Below, piece after piece: positions 8,204 to 15,853 of a stretch of DNA of 21,355 nt. Position 1 is the stretch's first letter, and each line of letters opens with the position of its first letter. Under the pieces are notes generated by a model. The model was not told the DNA's origin and did not search any database. It saw only the letters and a program-made list of their open reading frames with translations. This DNA comes from a virus, in IMG/VR virus record IMGVR_UViG_3300043119_000724, positions 1-21,355 of that record. One strand, written 5' to 3'. The position numbers and the translations under genes were made by a program.

Positions 8204-9369
8204 TATCCTACGTATATTACCATTGGTACTTCTTTTAACACATCCGATAGGTAACCTGCTTCCTGTGATTTTCTTTCCAATTGTGCTACTTTAGAAGTTC
8301 CGTCTAAAATTGTTCTTAAATTCTCAATCAATGCTGCTTTTTCTGACCTAGCGTCTGCTAATAAGTCCTGTTGATTTAGTGTAGCTTCCGAACCTGGAAC
8401 TGGTACTGTGGTATACTTACCTCTAACATATGCCAATAATTCTTTTGCCAAAGCTAAAGTATATCGATAAATCCATTGCCTACCTATTGCATTTATACTT
8501 GTATAGGTTGGATTATTATACGGTACATTTGATATATTAGATATAGGTCCTGCTCCTCCTTGTGCTCCTCCAGCGGTGTTTGCATTATCGCTTAGGGCTT
8601 GTTTTTCTGTTAGTTTATAATACTCAAACCATATCACCCCAGATCTTGTTGGTACTGGGAATAATTTTAAGTGGTTGTTTACTATCTCAAAAGAGTATGC
8701 TGATTTTCTTACTTGATCGTTAAATTCAATTGCCTGTACTTTTAAAATATCATAAGAGATAGGCATTAAAAGGAAATTAACTCCTGGTGAGTAAGATCCA
8801 AAGTCAAACGCATCCATAAGGGACTGAATACCAGTTCCGGTACCTGCATAAGGGTCAAAGTATCTTAAAATAGCAGGTGGTGCTTCGTAGAATACTTTTC
8901 TAATTTCAATACTACCTGTAATTCCTTGGTCAATTGCCCACTGGTTTAGGTCGTATTCCTGCTGACCTTGTGTTACGTTTAATGAACCTGTGTGCTTGGT
9001 TACATGACCACCTACTCCTGCCTCTGATCCATAGGCTGAAGATATTCTAACTGTGTTCTGCAAGGATGGAGTAACTACTACATTGTTTAAAGGAGTGCCT
9101 GTATCTCCTCCTTCTAGAGAAATATAATTCTGAACAGCGAGTGCCTGGTATACCTCGTTACCGTATGTGGTTATTGCTTCTTCAAAGCAAGCATAGAAAG
9201 ATCCTGAGTTTAGTTCAACATCCATTAAAGGATACCCTAAACGTATTGCACAGAATGAAGCTACTTTATCGGCCGAGCCTGTAAATTCTGGATCTGCATC
9301 GTAAAATCCGAATGGGGTTTGTCCTGCTGCAAAAGTAGAACTACCATTCCATATAGAGATGTTTGCCAT
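8203..9369 (-). CDS. Putative neck / head-tail connector protein (gp13-like position)
   Basis: A 388-residue protein. The N-terminal region (about 32-80) has a helical adaptor-like pattern, with CAIRLGYPLMDVEL followed by FYACFEEAITTYGNEV, which resembles head-tail connector subunits that dock below the portal. A beta-rich middle (about 125-265) contains LRYFDPYAG, an IEIRKVFYEAP segment and strands ending in VIWFEYYKL. A Gly/Asn-rich loop (about 275-300) is followed by a long helical C-terminus (about 310-375). It heads a four-gene run joined by TAATG overlaps and has its own upstream TATTTATT element. T4 has gp13 and gp14 as neck proteins; I infer that this is the gp13-position protein, but sequence similarity to gp13 itself is not evident by eye. 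Confidence 0.55.
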   Translation of the reverse strand: MANISIWNGSSTFAAGQTPFGFYDADPEFTGSADKVASFCAIRLGYPLMDVELNSGSFYACFEEAITTYGNEVYQALAVQNYISLEGGDTGTPLNNVVVTPSLQNTVRISSAYGSEAGVGGHVTKHTGSLNVTQGQQEYDLNQWAIDQGITGSIEIRKVFYEAPPAILRYFDPYAGTGTGIQSLMDAFDFGSYSPGVNFLLMPISYDILKVQAIEFNDQVRKSAYSFEIVNNHLKLFPVPTRSGVIWFEYYKLTEKQALSDNANTAGGAQGGAGPISNISNVPYNNPTYTSINAIGRQWIYRYTLALAKELLAYVRGKYTTVPVPGSEATLNQQDLLADARSEKAALIENLRTILDGTSKVAQLERKSQEAGYLSDVLKEVPMVIYVG

Positions 9370-9383
9370 TATACTAGTTTATT

Positions 9384-9391
9384 AATAAATA
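9384..9391 (-). promoter_or_regulatory. TATTTATT element (variant) upstream of the neck operon
   Basis: The minus strand reads TTGC-TATTTATT-AATA, differing from the consensus octamer only in the last base, 14 nt before the ATG at 9369. It would give the neck operon its own start point, separate from phoH. Inferred only. Confidence 0.35.
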
Positions 9392-9401
9392 GCAACTTAG
9401 T

Positions 9402-10088
9402 TTAATCTCTGAAGTCTTGATATACTTTTAGGATAGGAGAAACGATCTCATGTCTGTGGTTTGCCTTCAAAGCAAATACTTTGAATCCTTTTACTTGTTC
9501 TTCAACTCTAGTTAAGAAAGAAAACCCTGTTTCTTTTTTTACTTTTAAATCAATTTGAGCTAAATCTCCACATACTACCATCTTAGATCCTTTACCAAGT
9601 CTTCCTAGCACAGTTTCCATTTGATCGTGAGTTACGTTTTGTGCCTCATCTACAATTACAAAGGAATTAACAAACGTCCTTCCTCTCATAAAAGCAAATG
9701 GTACAATCTCTATATTGCCGTATTCAAGTTCTTTATCAACCTTATCCTTTCCATATAGCATGTATAAGTTGTGATAAATTGGTGCTAACCAAGGATCCAT
9801 CTTTTCTTTAAGATCGCCTGGTAAGAAGCCTAGTTCTTCTTTAGCCACGGTTGGTCTTGTTATGATGATCTTTTCCACCTCTCTACTGAATAGCATATCT
9901 AGAGCTGCTTGTACTGCTACTAGCGTCTTTCCTGAACCTGCCATTCCTTTTAGTACGACTACTGGGTTTTCAACAATAAGTGCTTTTGCTTGTTTTTGTT
10001 CTTCATTAAGTTGGAGATTGAACTTAATTGGGTTTTTAGGTTTTCTTTTTTGTGTGAAAACCTCATCGGTGTGGTGGTTTGAAGCCAT
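9402..10088 (-). CDS. phoH: PhoH-like P-loop ATPase
   Basis: A 228-residue protein with the full PhoH set: NEEQKQAKAL near residue 28, Walker A GMAGSGKT at 48-55, the ITRPTV motif at 76-81, EELGFLPGDLKEKMDPWL at 84-101, Walker B VIVDEAQN at 144-151 (D147, E148), GDLAQID sensor region at 174-180 and a final KANHRH. PhoH proteins are cytoplasmic ATPases related to RNA helicase domains; phage copies are widespread and their role in infection is not settled, so no phosphate-related function should be assumed. It is placed between the capsid and neck genes, after the capsid terminator and behind its own TATTTATA element, so it is probably transcribed as its own unit with late genes. Confidence 0.93.
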   Translation of the reverse strand: MASNHHTDEVFTQKRKPKNPIKFNLQLNEEQKQAKALIVENPVVVLKGMAGSGKTLVAVQAALDMLFSREVEKIIITRPTVAKEELGFLPGDLKEKMDPWLAPIYHNLYMLYGKDKVDKELEYGNIEIVPFAFMRGRTFVNSFVIVDEAQNVTHDQMETVLGRLGKGSKMVVCGDLAQIDLKVKKETGFSFLTRVEEQVKGFKVFALKANHRHEIVSPILKVYQDFRD

Positions 10089-10109
10089 TTATATAACGTT
10101 AGTGTTTCC

Positions 10110-10117
10110 TATAAATA
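10110..10117 (-). promoter_or_regulatory. TATTTATA element upstream of phoH
   Basis: The minus strand reads CGTA-TATTTATA-GGAAAC, 21 nt before the phoH ATG and just after the capsid terminator. A unit start directly after a terminator is what a promoter here would explain. Confidence 0.45.
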
Positions 10118-10135
10118 TACGAAAATATTGGACAT

Positions 10136-10160
10136 AAAAAAAGAGAGCCGAAGCTCTCTT
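10136..10160 (-). terminator. Rho-independent terminator after the capsid gene
   Basis: An 8-bp perfect stem (aagagagc 10141-10148, gctctctt 10153-10160) closes a 4-nt loop that reads TTCG on the minus strand, the very stable UUCG tetraloop. It is followed on the minus strand by a run of T (10136-10140 and the stem base). It lies 24 nt beyond the capsid stop. The opposite strand also ends in T-rich sequence, so it may work both ways. Confidence 0.9.
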
Positions 10161-10183
10161 TAATTTTGTATTCTAGGTTATTC

Positions 10184-11803
10184 TTAGATAGTGTTAATAT
10201 CACTAACGAAGATTTTACCGTAGAACTCAGGACGAATCATTTTCTTAGCGTAACGAGTCATGATACCTTTACGTGGAGTGAAGGTGTTTGGATCGTACAC
10301 TAATGGAGTCATCATCAATGGAATATATGGAGCGTAAACCGCACCTGTTTCCAAGAATTGAGATCCTCTGTATCCTAACAAGATAGTGTTTTCAGTCATG
10401 TAAGGGTTTTTGTAAACTCTAAAACGAGAATTCAAGTTACCTACTTTCTGAACACCCATTGCAAAATCCATTTTGTCACCGTTAGTATCAGCAGCATATC
10501 CAGGAATTGATTCCAATACTGTTGCAACTGTTGGAGATACTACTAAGAAGTTTGCACCTCCACGTAATGTTTTTTGGTGAATTTTGTTAGATACTTTTTG
10601 GATTTTAGTTCCTAAAGTTTGGAACCAAGTACCTTGAGTGTTGTAGAAGTCTGTTGAAGCAGCAGTAGCTGTTGACCAAGCTGTTCCAGTCCATACTTTA
10701 TTGTTTCTAGCTGACCATTTTTCAGTTGTTGCTGCATCTTGAATCAACATATCTAACAATTCCAAATCGATCTCCATAGAGATGTACTCAGAAAGTAAAG
10801 ATGTTAATTCTGCTTCAGCATCAATTGAATGGTAAGCGTTCAAATCTTGTGCGAACTCTGGAGTCCATTGAGCTTTCAATTTACGTGTTTTAGCAACAAT
10901 CGCTTCAGAAGCTAATGATACATTGATTTCAGGGATAACAATTGTAGCTGGAGCTTGGATTCCTGATCCAGGCACTTTTGTTGATCCATCCTCGAAGTCA
11001 CCTCTTGAACTATCAGTTGGTTGAACTGAGTATACAACGTTTGCTGGGGCAATTGCTGCTGCAGCTCCTAGTACAGATCCTGTTACTACGAATACTACGT
11101 TAGTTCCACTTATTGTAGTCAACTCAGGGTGAGATGTAACGTCTACTGATGCAGAAAGAATTCTAAATGCTCTTACTGCTTCTGAATCTGAACCTGATAA
11201 AGAAGATAACGGTACTGTTACTGTTTTAAACTCAGATGGGTTAATACCATCTTGGTAGTTGATAGAAGCTGAGGTAGCTGTACCGTTTGTAACAGATGGA
11301 TGAGATGCTGTGTAGTTATTCATTGAATAACCAAAACGACCTGCTCCATATAAACCTCCAGATACTTCACTATCTACTCCAATTTTAGAGTTAGCTGTAG
11401 ATACGTTACCGTACATGTTGTTTAATCCAAATCCTGCTTCGTTTGTTCCATATTTGAAATCCAAATAGAATACAAGCCCAGAAGGCAAGTTCATTGGTTG
11501 TACTGATAAGAAGTCTTTGGCAGAGATTTGAGCGAATACTTTACGTACTAATGGTAAAGCTACACCAGCCCATTGCTCAGCACCACCTGTTGCAGTTCCG
11601 ATTGCACCGTTACCTGTAGCAGTTGCTTCAGATACGATTTGTTTTGCTTGATTCTCAAGAATCATAGCCATGTTGTTTCTGTCATTTACATTAGAGATCC
11701 CCTCTAACAATCCTGACTTGGCCCATTTACCAGACAAACGAGCAGCATCTGCTTGTAATGTCTTGTAGTTGTTTGAACCTTCTAATAATTGATTTAATTC
11801 CAT
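10184..11803 (-). CDS. 23: Major capsid protein, T4 gp23-like
   Basis: A 539-residue protein. The N-terminal part (WAKSGLLEGI, then NMAMILENQAKQIV at about 44-57) corresponds to the processed region of T4 gp23. VQPMNLPSGLVFYLDFKYGT at 101-120 matches the T4 VQPMNSPTGQVF segment that follows its cleaved N-terminus. LSEYISMEIDLELLDMLI and the C-terminal RYAKKMIRPEFYGKI complete the capsid pattern. An IVSE-A junction at residues 59/60 fits the T4 prohead protease consensus (L/I-x-E) and the T4 cleavage place (residue 65), so maturation is predicted there. The gene follows gp22 by 31 nt and ends in a strong terminator; it has no TATTTATA element of its own and is probably read from the gp22 promoter. 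It forms the hexamers of the head. Confidence 0.93.
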   Translation of the reverse strand: MELNQLLEGSNNYKTLQADAARLSGKWAKSGLLEGISNVNDRNNMAMILENQAKQIVSEATATGNGAIGTATGGAEQWAGVALPLVRKVFAQISAKDFLSVQPMNLPSGLVFYLDFKYGTNEAGFGLNNMYGNVSTANSKIGVDSEVSGGLYGAGRFGYSMNNYTASHPSVTNGTATSASINYQDGINPSEFKTVTVPLSSLSGSDSEAVRAFRILSASVDVTSHPELTTISGTNVVFVVTGSVLGAAAAIAPANVVYSVQPTDSSRGDFEDGSTKVPGSGIQAPATIVIPEINVSLASEAIVAKTRKLKAQWTPEFAQDLNAYHSIDAEAELTSLLSEYISMEIDLELLDMLIQDAATTEKWSARNNKVWTGTAWSTATAASTDFYNTQGTWFQTLGTKIQKVSNKIHQKTLRGGANFLVVSPTVATVLESIPGYAADTNGDKMDFAMGVQKVGNLNSRFRVYKNPYMTENTILLGYRGSQFLETGAVYAPYIPLMMTPLVYDPNTFTPRKGIMTRYAKKMIRPEFYGKIFVSDINTI

Positions 11804-11834
11804 GTGTTGATTAAAAGTGTTTTAATTTGTTTTT

Positions 11835-12782
11835 TTATTGTTTGATAATTCCTGCCAATATTTGCATTCTTTTAACTTGCTCTGATACTTCGTTGATTAC
11901 TTCTTTTTTAGGAGCAGCAGCTGTAGTACCGGTTGGTTTAGATGCAAATGATTTATGTTCCTTAATTGCTGTTGGCTTTTTAGCAACTACGTTTTTAGAA
12001 ACTGTTTCGAAAACTAATTTTACCTCTCTTACTGTTTCGGCTTTGTCAAATGCTGCGATAACATTTACTTTTTGCCCTTCAGTTAAGTTATTTGATTTGA
12101 AAACCTTATTTACATAAAGTAATTTTGCATTTAAAAGATTAACTTCTTGAAGTTGACCTCTTAATTCTTGAATTGTTGCCATAGCTTCCTCAAGTTCTTG
12201 TGCAGTAGCTTTGTTGTAATCCTCCAAAGTATCTGGTTTCTCTTGTTGACTATCTTCGTTATCTCCTTCTAGTTCTGCTAAAAGTTCGTCAATGTTGATT
12301 TCGTCATCTTGCTCTGGCTCCATTCCAGTCATATCATCGGCTGGAAGCTCATCCCCTTCAGGACCCAATTCTTCTTCACCTTCTTCGTGACCTACTTCTT
12401 GTGCAACGATATCTCTGATTAAATCTTTAAGATCCTCTACAGACATATCTTCGATTTCCATTTCTTCTTCCTCTTCGGCAGGCTCTTCTTCAGCTCCTTC
12501 TTCTTCGTCAGCTACTTCTTCCTCTTCTTCAGTTGGCTCATCGTCTTCACCTTCCCCTACTTGTCCTTTCAAGAAATCATCTTGATCGTCTTCCGGGTTT
12601 GTGTTGTTTAGGTTTTCATCTACTTCTTCTTCTAATTCCATTTCTTGCAATTTTGCAGCAAGCATTTCTTTTAAATGAGGAGTTAATGATTCTTCTAGAG
12701 CTTCTTTAGCGTTGGTAATTGCAGCCTCACGAATAGTTTTAGCCTCGGCAATTGCTTGCTTAAATAAATCTTTGTTTGTCAT
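11835..12782 (-). CDS. 22: Prohead core scaffold protein, T4 gp22-like
   Basis: A 315-residue protein. It begins with a helical segment (about 1-50), has an extremely acidic centre (about 50-180, long Glu runs), and a conserved helical C-terminal half with LLNAKLLYVNKVFKSNNLTE at about 217-236 and FDKAETVREVKLVFETVS next, which is the typical gp22 block. The core protein fills the procapsid, guides capsid assembly and is then degraded by the gp21 protease to small peptides. T4 gp22 is about 269 residues, so this one is longer, mostly by the acidic part. It directly precedes the capsid gene, as in T4, and starts a transcription unit behind a terminator, a TATTTATA element and an unusually long 91-nt leader. 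Confidence 0.85.
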   Translation of the reverse strand: MTNKDLFKQAIAEAKTIREAAITNAKEALEESLTPHLKEMLAAKLQEMELEEEVDENLNNTNPEDDQDDFLKGQVGEGEDDEPTEEEEEVADEEEGAEEEPAEEEEEMEIEDMSVEDLKDLIRDIVAQEVGHEEGEEELGPEGDELPADDMTGMEPEQDDEINIDELLAELEGDNEDSQQEKPDTLEDYNKATAQELEEAMATIQELRGQLQEVNLLNAKLLYVNKVFKSNNLTEGQKVNVIAAFDKAETVREVKLVFETVSKNVVAKKPTAIKEHKSFASKPTGTTAAAPKKEVINEVSEQVKRMQILAGIIKQ

Positions 12783-12846
12783 TTTGTTTTGTGATTTGTC
12801 GTACGCTTATTAAGTAGTAGCGTAATGTGATTTTACTTTGTAGTAG

Positions 12847-12866
12847 ATACCATATAGAGATGGTAT
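12847..12866 (-). repeat. Inverted repeat in the gp22 leader
   Basis: A perfect 7-bp inverted repeat (ataccat / atggtat, 6-nt spacer atagag) lies between the TATTTATA element and the gp22 ATG. If transcription starts at the element it would be near the 5' end of the mRNA and could form a stabilising or regulatory hairpin; it could equally be an operator. No other leader in the window has one this clear. Confidence 0.5.
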
Positions 12867-12873
12867 ATTCGTA

Positions 12874-12881
12874 TATAAATA
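12874..12881 (-). promoter_or_regulatory. TATTTATA element upstream of gp22-gp23
   Basis: The minus strand reads AGTA-TATTTATA-TACGAA. It is 91 nt before the gp22 ATG and 20 nt past the terminator stem of the preceding unit, so it is well placed to start the scaffold-capsid transcript. Confidence 0.45.
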
Positions 12882-12901
12882 TACTACTGTTTTCAAAACA
12901 T

Positions 12902-12927
12902 AAAAAACCCACCTTTTTGGGGTGGGT
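12902..12927 (-). terminator. Rho-independent terminator after the protease/85-aa unit
   Basis: A 7-bp stem (acccacc 12907-12913, ggtgggt 12921-12927) with a 7-nt loop is followed on the minus strand by six T (12902-12907). It lies about 23 nt beyond the stop of the 85-aa gene. Its stem is nearly the same as the terminator at 20235-20261. Confidence 0.9.
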
Positions 12928-12950
12928 GTGTTTCTGTAGCTTGTATTTTT

Positions 12951-13208
12951 TTATCTGAATTCAGTAGAATCTAAACTACCTCCTTCTTTCTCTATAACAT
13001 CTAAAGCCTCTAGTACTGCATCTGCTAGATCGTCTAATGACGCTTGTTTATATTGTGCACCTTCAAGTGCTCTGTATATTACAGATCTTGGTCCTATTGG
13101 TCCGTCATTGGTATCTAGTAATGCATCTACAATTTTCTCCATTGACATTCCTGCATTTTCCTTCAAATACTTTGCTTGCCACTCATGTATGTTAAAATCT
13201 TTTTCCAT
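12951..13208 (-). CDS. Hypothetical 85-aa protein between protease and scaffold
   Basis: An 85-residue, mostly helical and acidic protein. The N-terminus (KDFNIHEWQAKYLKENAG, about 3-20) is an amphipathic helix similar in style to the N-terminus of the 290-aa protein further upstream (DNFNLRTFLSENKLT). The rest contains LDDLADAVLEALDVIEKE, another amphipathic helix. No membrane segment. It overlaps the protease stop as TAATG and is the last gene before a terminator, so it is co-expressed with the prohead genes. A minor core component or a protease or scaffold partner is plausible; I cannot assign it to a family. Confidence 0.7.
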   Translation of the reverse strand: MEKDFNIHEWQAKYLKENAGMSMEKIVDALLDTNDGPIGPRSVIYRALEGAQYKQASLDDLADAVLEALDVIEKEGGSLDSTEFR

Positions 13209-13786
13209 TATGCTCTTAATATGTTGTTAATAATTGAATCTAACTTATCGTATTTTCCTACTGTTTGTTTTCCTTCGTTCAAAGAGATTGGATTCATAAA
13301 AGCTCCTTGAGTGGATGGATTTGATACAAAGTCCCAGCATACTAATTCAAAGTCCGGCTGTACCATTAAAGTACCTTCGTTTGTCTGTGTTACCGATCCT
13401 GTTCCTCTTGAAGAAATTCCTATTGTATGTCCTCCTTTTAGAATCTCTTTTACGATGTTTCCTGAGGGTGTGTTTAATAGTTCTACTTTACCCATTAGGT
13501 CGTCTCCCTCCCACCATAATTCTTTTACTACATGGGATGCATTTTTTAAAGATACAATAGCAGATTCTGGATGGTCTAATTCACCATAAGCATTACCTAC
13601 TTTAACAAAGTTCTCAATGTATTTTTGAACTTCTTGTTCAAGAATGTCTCTTTTATAGATTCTTCCATTTTGGTTCTTGGCACCTGCTCTTTGCATGATA
13701 CCTACCACTTCGGAAACACCTGGTCTGGTTTTCGATTCAGTAAGTATCCCTTTGAAAGGAGTTACATTTATTAATAGGTTGTTCAT
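13208..13786 (-). CDS. 21: Prohead maturation protease, T4 gp21-like (U35/S80-type serine protease)
   Basis: A 192-residue protein. Diagnostic blocks are NQNGRIYKRDIL (39-49), GELDHPES with candidate catalytic His72 (68-75), SHVVKELWWEGDDLMGKVEL (84-103), LNTPSGNIVKEIL (104-116) and GHTIGISSRGTG with the catalytic Ser in the ISSRG motif (S125/S126). These are the His and Ser blocks of herpesvirus-assemblin-like phage prohead proteases. T4 gp21 acts inside the procapsid, cutting capsid, core and internal proteins after L/I-x-E and then itself. At 192 residues it is near the T4 length (about 212). The start overlaps the 614-aa gene's stop as TAATG. Substrates are expected among gp22, gp23 and the 73- and 614-aa proteins. 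Confidence 0.92.
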   Translation of the reverse strand: MNNLLINVTPFKGILTESKTRPGVSEVVGIMQRAGAKNQNGRIYKRDILEQEVQKYIENFVKVGNAYGELDHPESAIVSLKNASHVVKELWWEGDDLMGKVELLNTPSGNIVKEILKGGHTIGISSRGTGSVTQTNEGTLMVQPDFELVCWDFVSNPSTQGAFMNPISLNEGKQTVGKYDKLDSIINNILRA

Positions 13787-15630
13787 TATAGTATGTCTTT
13801 TAATGATACTGTTTCAAAGATACTTTCGGTATACATTCCTGTTTTTCCTGTACGTGGCTTAAGTGCTACTACTCCTTTTTCGTCTGGTGATCCTAGGCTA
13901 TATACTTTATCATCTAAATCAGCACCAAGGTAGTTGTTGAAATACCCTACATTAGGGCTTACTTCTTTACCATCTAGTGTATATTTGTACTTTTTATATC
14001 TAGCAAGTTTATCATCATCAGATTCTTCATTTATCCCCTCTCTGTCTGCTTCAAATCTATCCTGGTTTGATAAACTTTTCAAAGCTCCTGCTTTTGCTCT
14101 ATTCAATAAACTTAATAAGTGTTTGTATTCTATACCCTTATTAGTATCTGCTTGAGTTGCTGCTTGCTTGTGTAATCTTTCAAACTTAGAAGGTTCAGTT
14201 TCGTACATTGTCATAAATTTACGAACCATATTCTTATCTGCTTCTGTGTCTGTTTCTTCAAATAAATCATCAAAATTTTCTTCGTCAGTAGCTTCTTCAT
14301 ACCCTCTTGGATGTGAGATATCATCATCTTCAGCTTCGTCTGGTTGATTCATCCAGTGCTGATCATATGGATAATCTGCATAGATTGCTTCAATTCCTCT
14401 ACCATATCCGTAGATTTGATTATCTTCTAAAAATCTTATTAACTCATCTATATTTTCAGCCTCATCTGGACCTGTCATGATATCGTGAATCCTGTCTGTA
14501 TATCCGTAGATTTGGTTATCCTCTAAATAATCTGCTAATTCACTTTTGTAGTATGAATCTTCTTTAGCTTCTTGTAATTCAAATTCTTCGTCTTCTACCG
14601 GCTCTTCATATGATCCGTATTTTTCTTCTCTTTCATATTTTTCTTCATCATCATATAATCCGCTGATTTCTGAATTTTCTTTCAAGATATTCTTAATTAA
14701 CTTTTTAAAGCCCTCTTTTAGTTGTGCTTTTTTTAATCCATTAAAAGTATCTACTGCATTATCTTTCTTTACATCAACCATCTTGTCATGTAGGTCAACT
14801 TTTTTGCTAATTCCTGCTACTTGATTTGTGTAGAAGATTTCATCTTTCTCTAAATTCTTAAGAACTTTAGCTAATGCCTTTTTATATTCTTCCGCCGTTG
14901 GTGTACCGGTTACTTGTAACCCTTCTAACTCAACTCTTAATCCTCTTAAGATTTGCTCATATGGATATTTGTCCATATCGTTAGTTGCTTTGTATCTGTA
15001 ATCTGTTAAGCTTTTATTGGTAAGTCTAGCTTCTTTTAAGCTTTCTGGTTTATTTTTATCTACGTATTTGATAAACTTATTAAGTGCATCTTGTCCTAAA
15101 AGTCCAACCAGTTGCATAATTTGTTTAGGACTTAACCTGTCTAGTCGATCCATCAATTCAGCTTCTGGGTCTCTTCTCTTTTCTTCAGCTACGGGGTACT
15201 CTCTAAACTGATCAATAAATCTTTTTCGAAAGCCTTCGATAGCACCTTTACCTGTACCGGTAATAATATCTCGTACATCGTATTTTTCTGTAGAATTGTT
15301 ATGCTGTCTAACGTAATCGGCTAGCTTTTTTGCATCCAATCCGTTATCGTCTACAAAGTGTTGGGCACCATGTTGACCAACTCCTGTGATTTGATGAATA
15401 TAAGCTGCTTCTGGTGAGATTATTATTTCGGGAGTAGTATCTTCTTGATCAATATCCTGTTCCATAGCCTCTTGAATCATCCCTCTGTTCTTAAGAATTT
15501 GAACAGCATCATCATATCCATTGAAGCGGGTAACTAGGTTAGGTAATTGTAATCTAGCATCTCTTAAGAACTGATCTTTTGAGAATGCTCCTTCATTTAC
15601 TCCGTTATATTTTTCTTGTAATGTTCTCAT
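13786..15630 (-). CDS. Putative prohead core / internal protein with 32-residue repeat
   Basis: A 614-residue, charged, mainly helical protein located where T4 has its small prohead-core genes 67 and 68, between portal and protease. The N-terminus (FSKDQFLRDARLQLPNLVTR, 17-36, then DDAVQILKNRG) looks conserved. The middle (about 320-470) is very acidic and Tyr-rich and contains a tandem duplication: LEDNQIYGY at 369-377 and again at 401-409, 32 residues apart. The C-terminus (from about 540) looks like a small separate beta-rich domain (YKYTLDGKEVSPNVGYF and onwards). Several L/I-x-E sites followed by small residues, such as SLKE-A at 197-201 and ILKE-N near 315, could be cut by the prohead protease. 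I infer a core or packaged internal protein; the family is not named with certainty. Confidence 0.6.
   Translation of the reverse strand: MRTLQEKYNGVNEGAFSKDQFLRDARLQLPNLVTRFNGYDDAVQILKNRGMIQEAMEQDIDQEDTTPEIIISPEAAYIHQITGVGQHGAQHFVDDNGLDAKKLADYVRQHNNSTEKYDVRDIITGTGKGAIEGFRKRFIDQFREYPVAEEKRRDPEAELMDRLDRLSPKQIMQLVGLLGQDALNKFIKYVDKNKPESLKEARLTNKSLTDYRYKATNDMDKYPYEQILRGLRVELEGLQVTGTPTAEEYKKALAKVLKNLEKDEIFYTNQVAGISKKVDLHDKMVDVKKDNAVDTFNGLKKAQLKEGFKKLIKNILKENSEISGLYDDEEKYEREEKYGSYEEPVEDEEFELQEAKEDSYYKSELADYLEDNQIYGYTDRIHDIMTGPDEAENIDELIRFLEDNQIYGYGRGIEAIYADYPYDQHWMNQPDEAEDDDISHPRGYEEATDEENFDDLFEETDTEADKNMVRKFMTMYETEPSKFERLHKQAATQADTNKGIEYKHLLSLLNRAKAGALKSLSNQDRFEADREGINEESDDDKLARYKKYKYTLDGKEVSPNVGYFNNYLGADLDDKVYSLGSPDEKGVVALKPRTGKTGMYTESIFETVSLKDIL
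14404..14526 (-). repeat. Direct repeat (96-nt period) in the 614-aa gene
   Basis: Two 27-nt copies (14404-14430 and 14500-14526) both encode LEDNQIYGY and differ at only a few positions. The 96-nt spacing preserves frame and gives a 32-residue period in the protein, so it looks like a recent internal duplication. Confidence 0.8.
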
Positions 15631-15631
15631 G

Positions 15632-15853
15632 TTATTTTTTTTCGTCTAAGTAAGTAAACATTTTTGTATTATAAGGTCTCTTTTTTTTCTCTACTGTTTT
15701 AAAACCTAATCTTTCTCCTTGTTTTGTAGCTGCATTTTTACCTTGACCTTTTTTTGCGAATGCTTTAGGTGTTAGGTATCCTCCAACTGCTCCTGTCATG
15801 CTCATCTCCTCTAATACTTCCCGGACTGCTTCAACTATTTGTGATCTTTTCAT
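15632..15853 (-). CDS. Small basic protein, possible prohead core/internal peptide
   Basis: A 73-residue protein with two parts: an amphipathic helix (SQIVEAVREVLEEMS, about 4-18) and a Lys-rich tail with a Gly-rich start (GAVGGYLTPKAFAKKGQGK, about 21-39, then LGFKTVEKKKRPYNTK). The VLEE-M junction resembles the L/I-x-E prohead protease signal, so cleavage could release the basic tail as a DNA-binding internal peptide; this is inference. It overlaps the upstream 283-aa gene by 4 nt (ATGA) and precedes the 614-aa gene by 1 nt. Its position between portal and protease matches that of the small head-core genes 67/68 in T4, though no direct similarity is evident. Confidence 0.7.
   Translation of the reverse strand: MKRSQIVEAVREVLEEMSMTGAVGGYLTPKAFAKKGQGKNAATKQGERLGFKTVEKKKRPYNTKMFTYLDEKK

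Noticed and set aside
11811-11825. Inverted repeat TTAAAA-GTG-TTTTAA just upstream of the capsid ATG as terminator or attenuator
   Set aside because: The stem is A/T only, with a 3-nt loop and no T run; it is likely chance in an AT-rich spacer.
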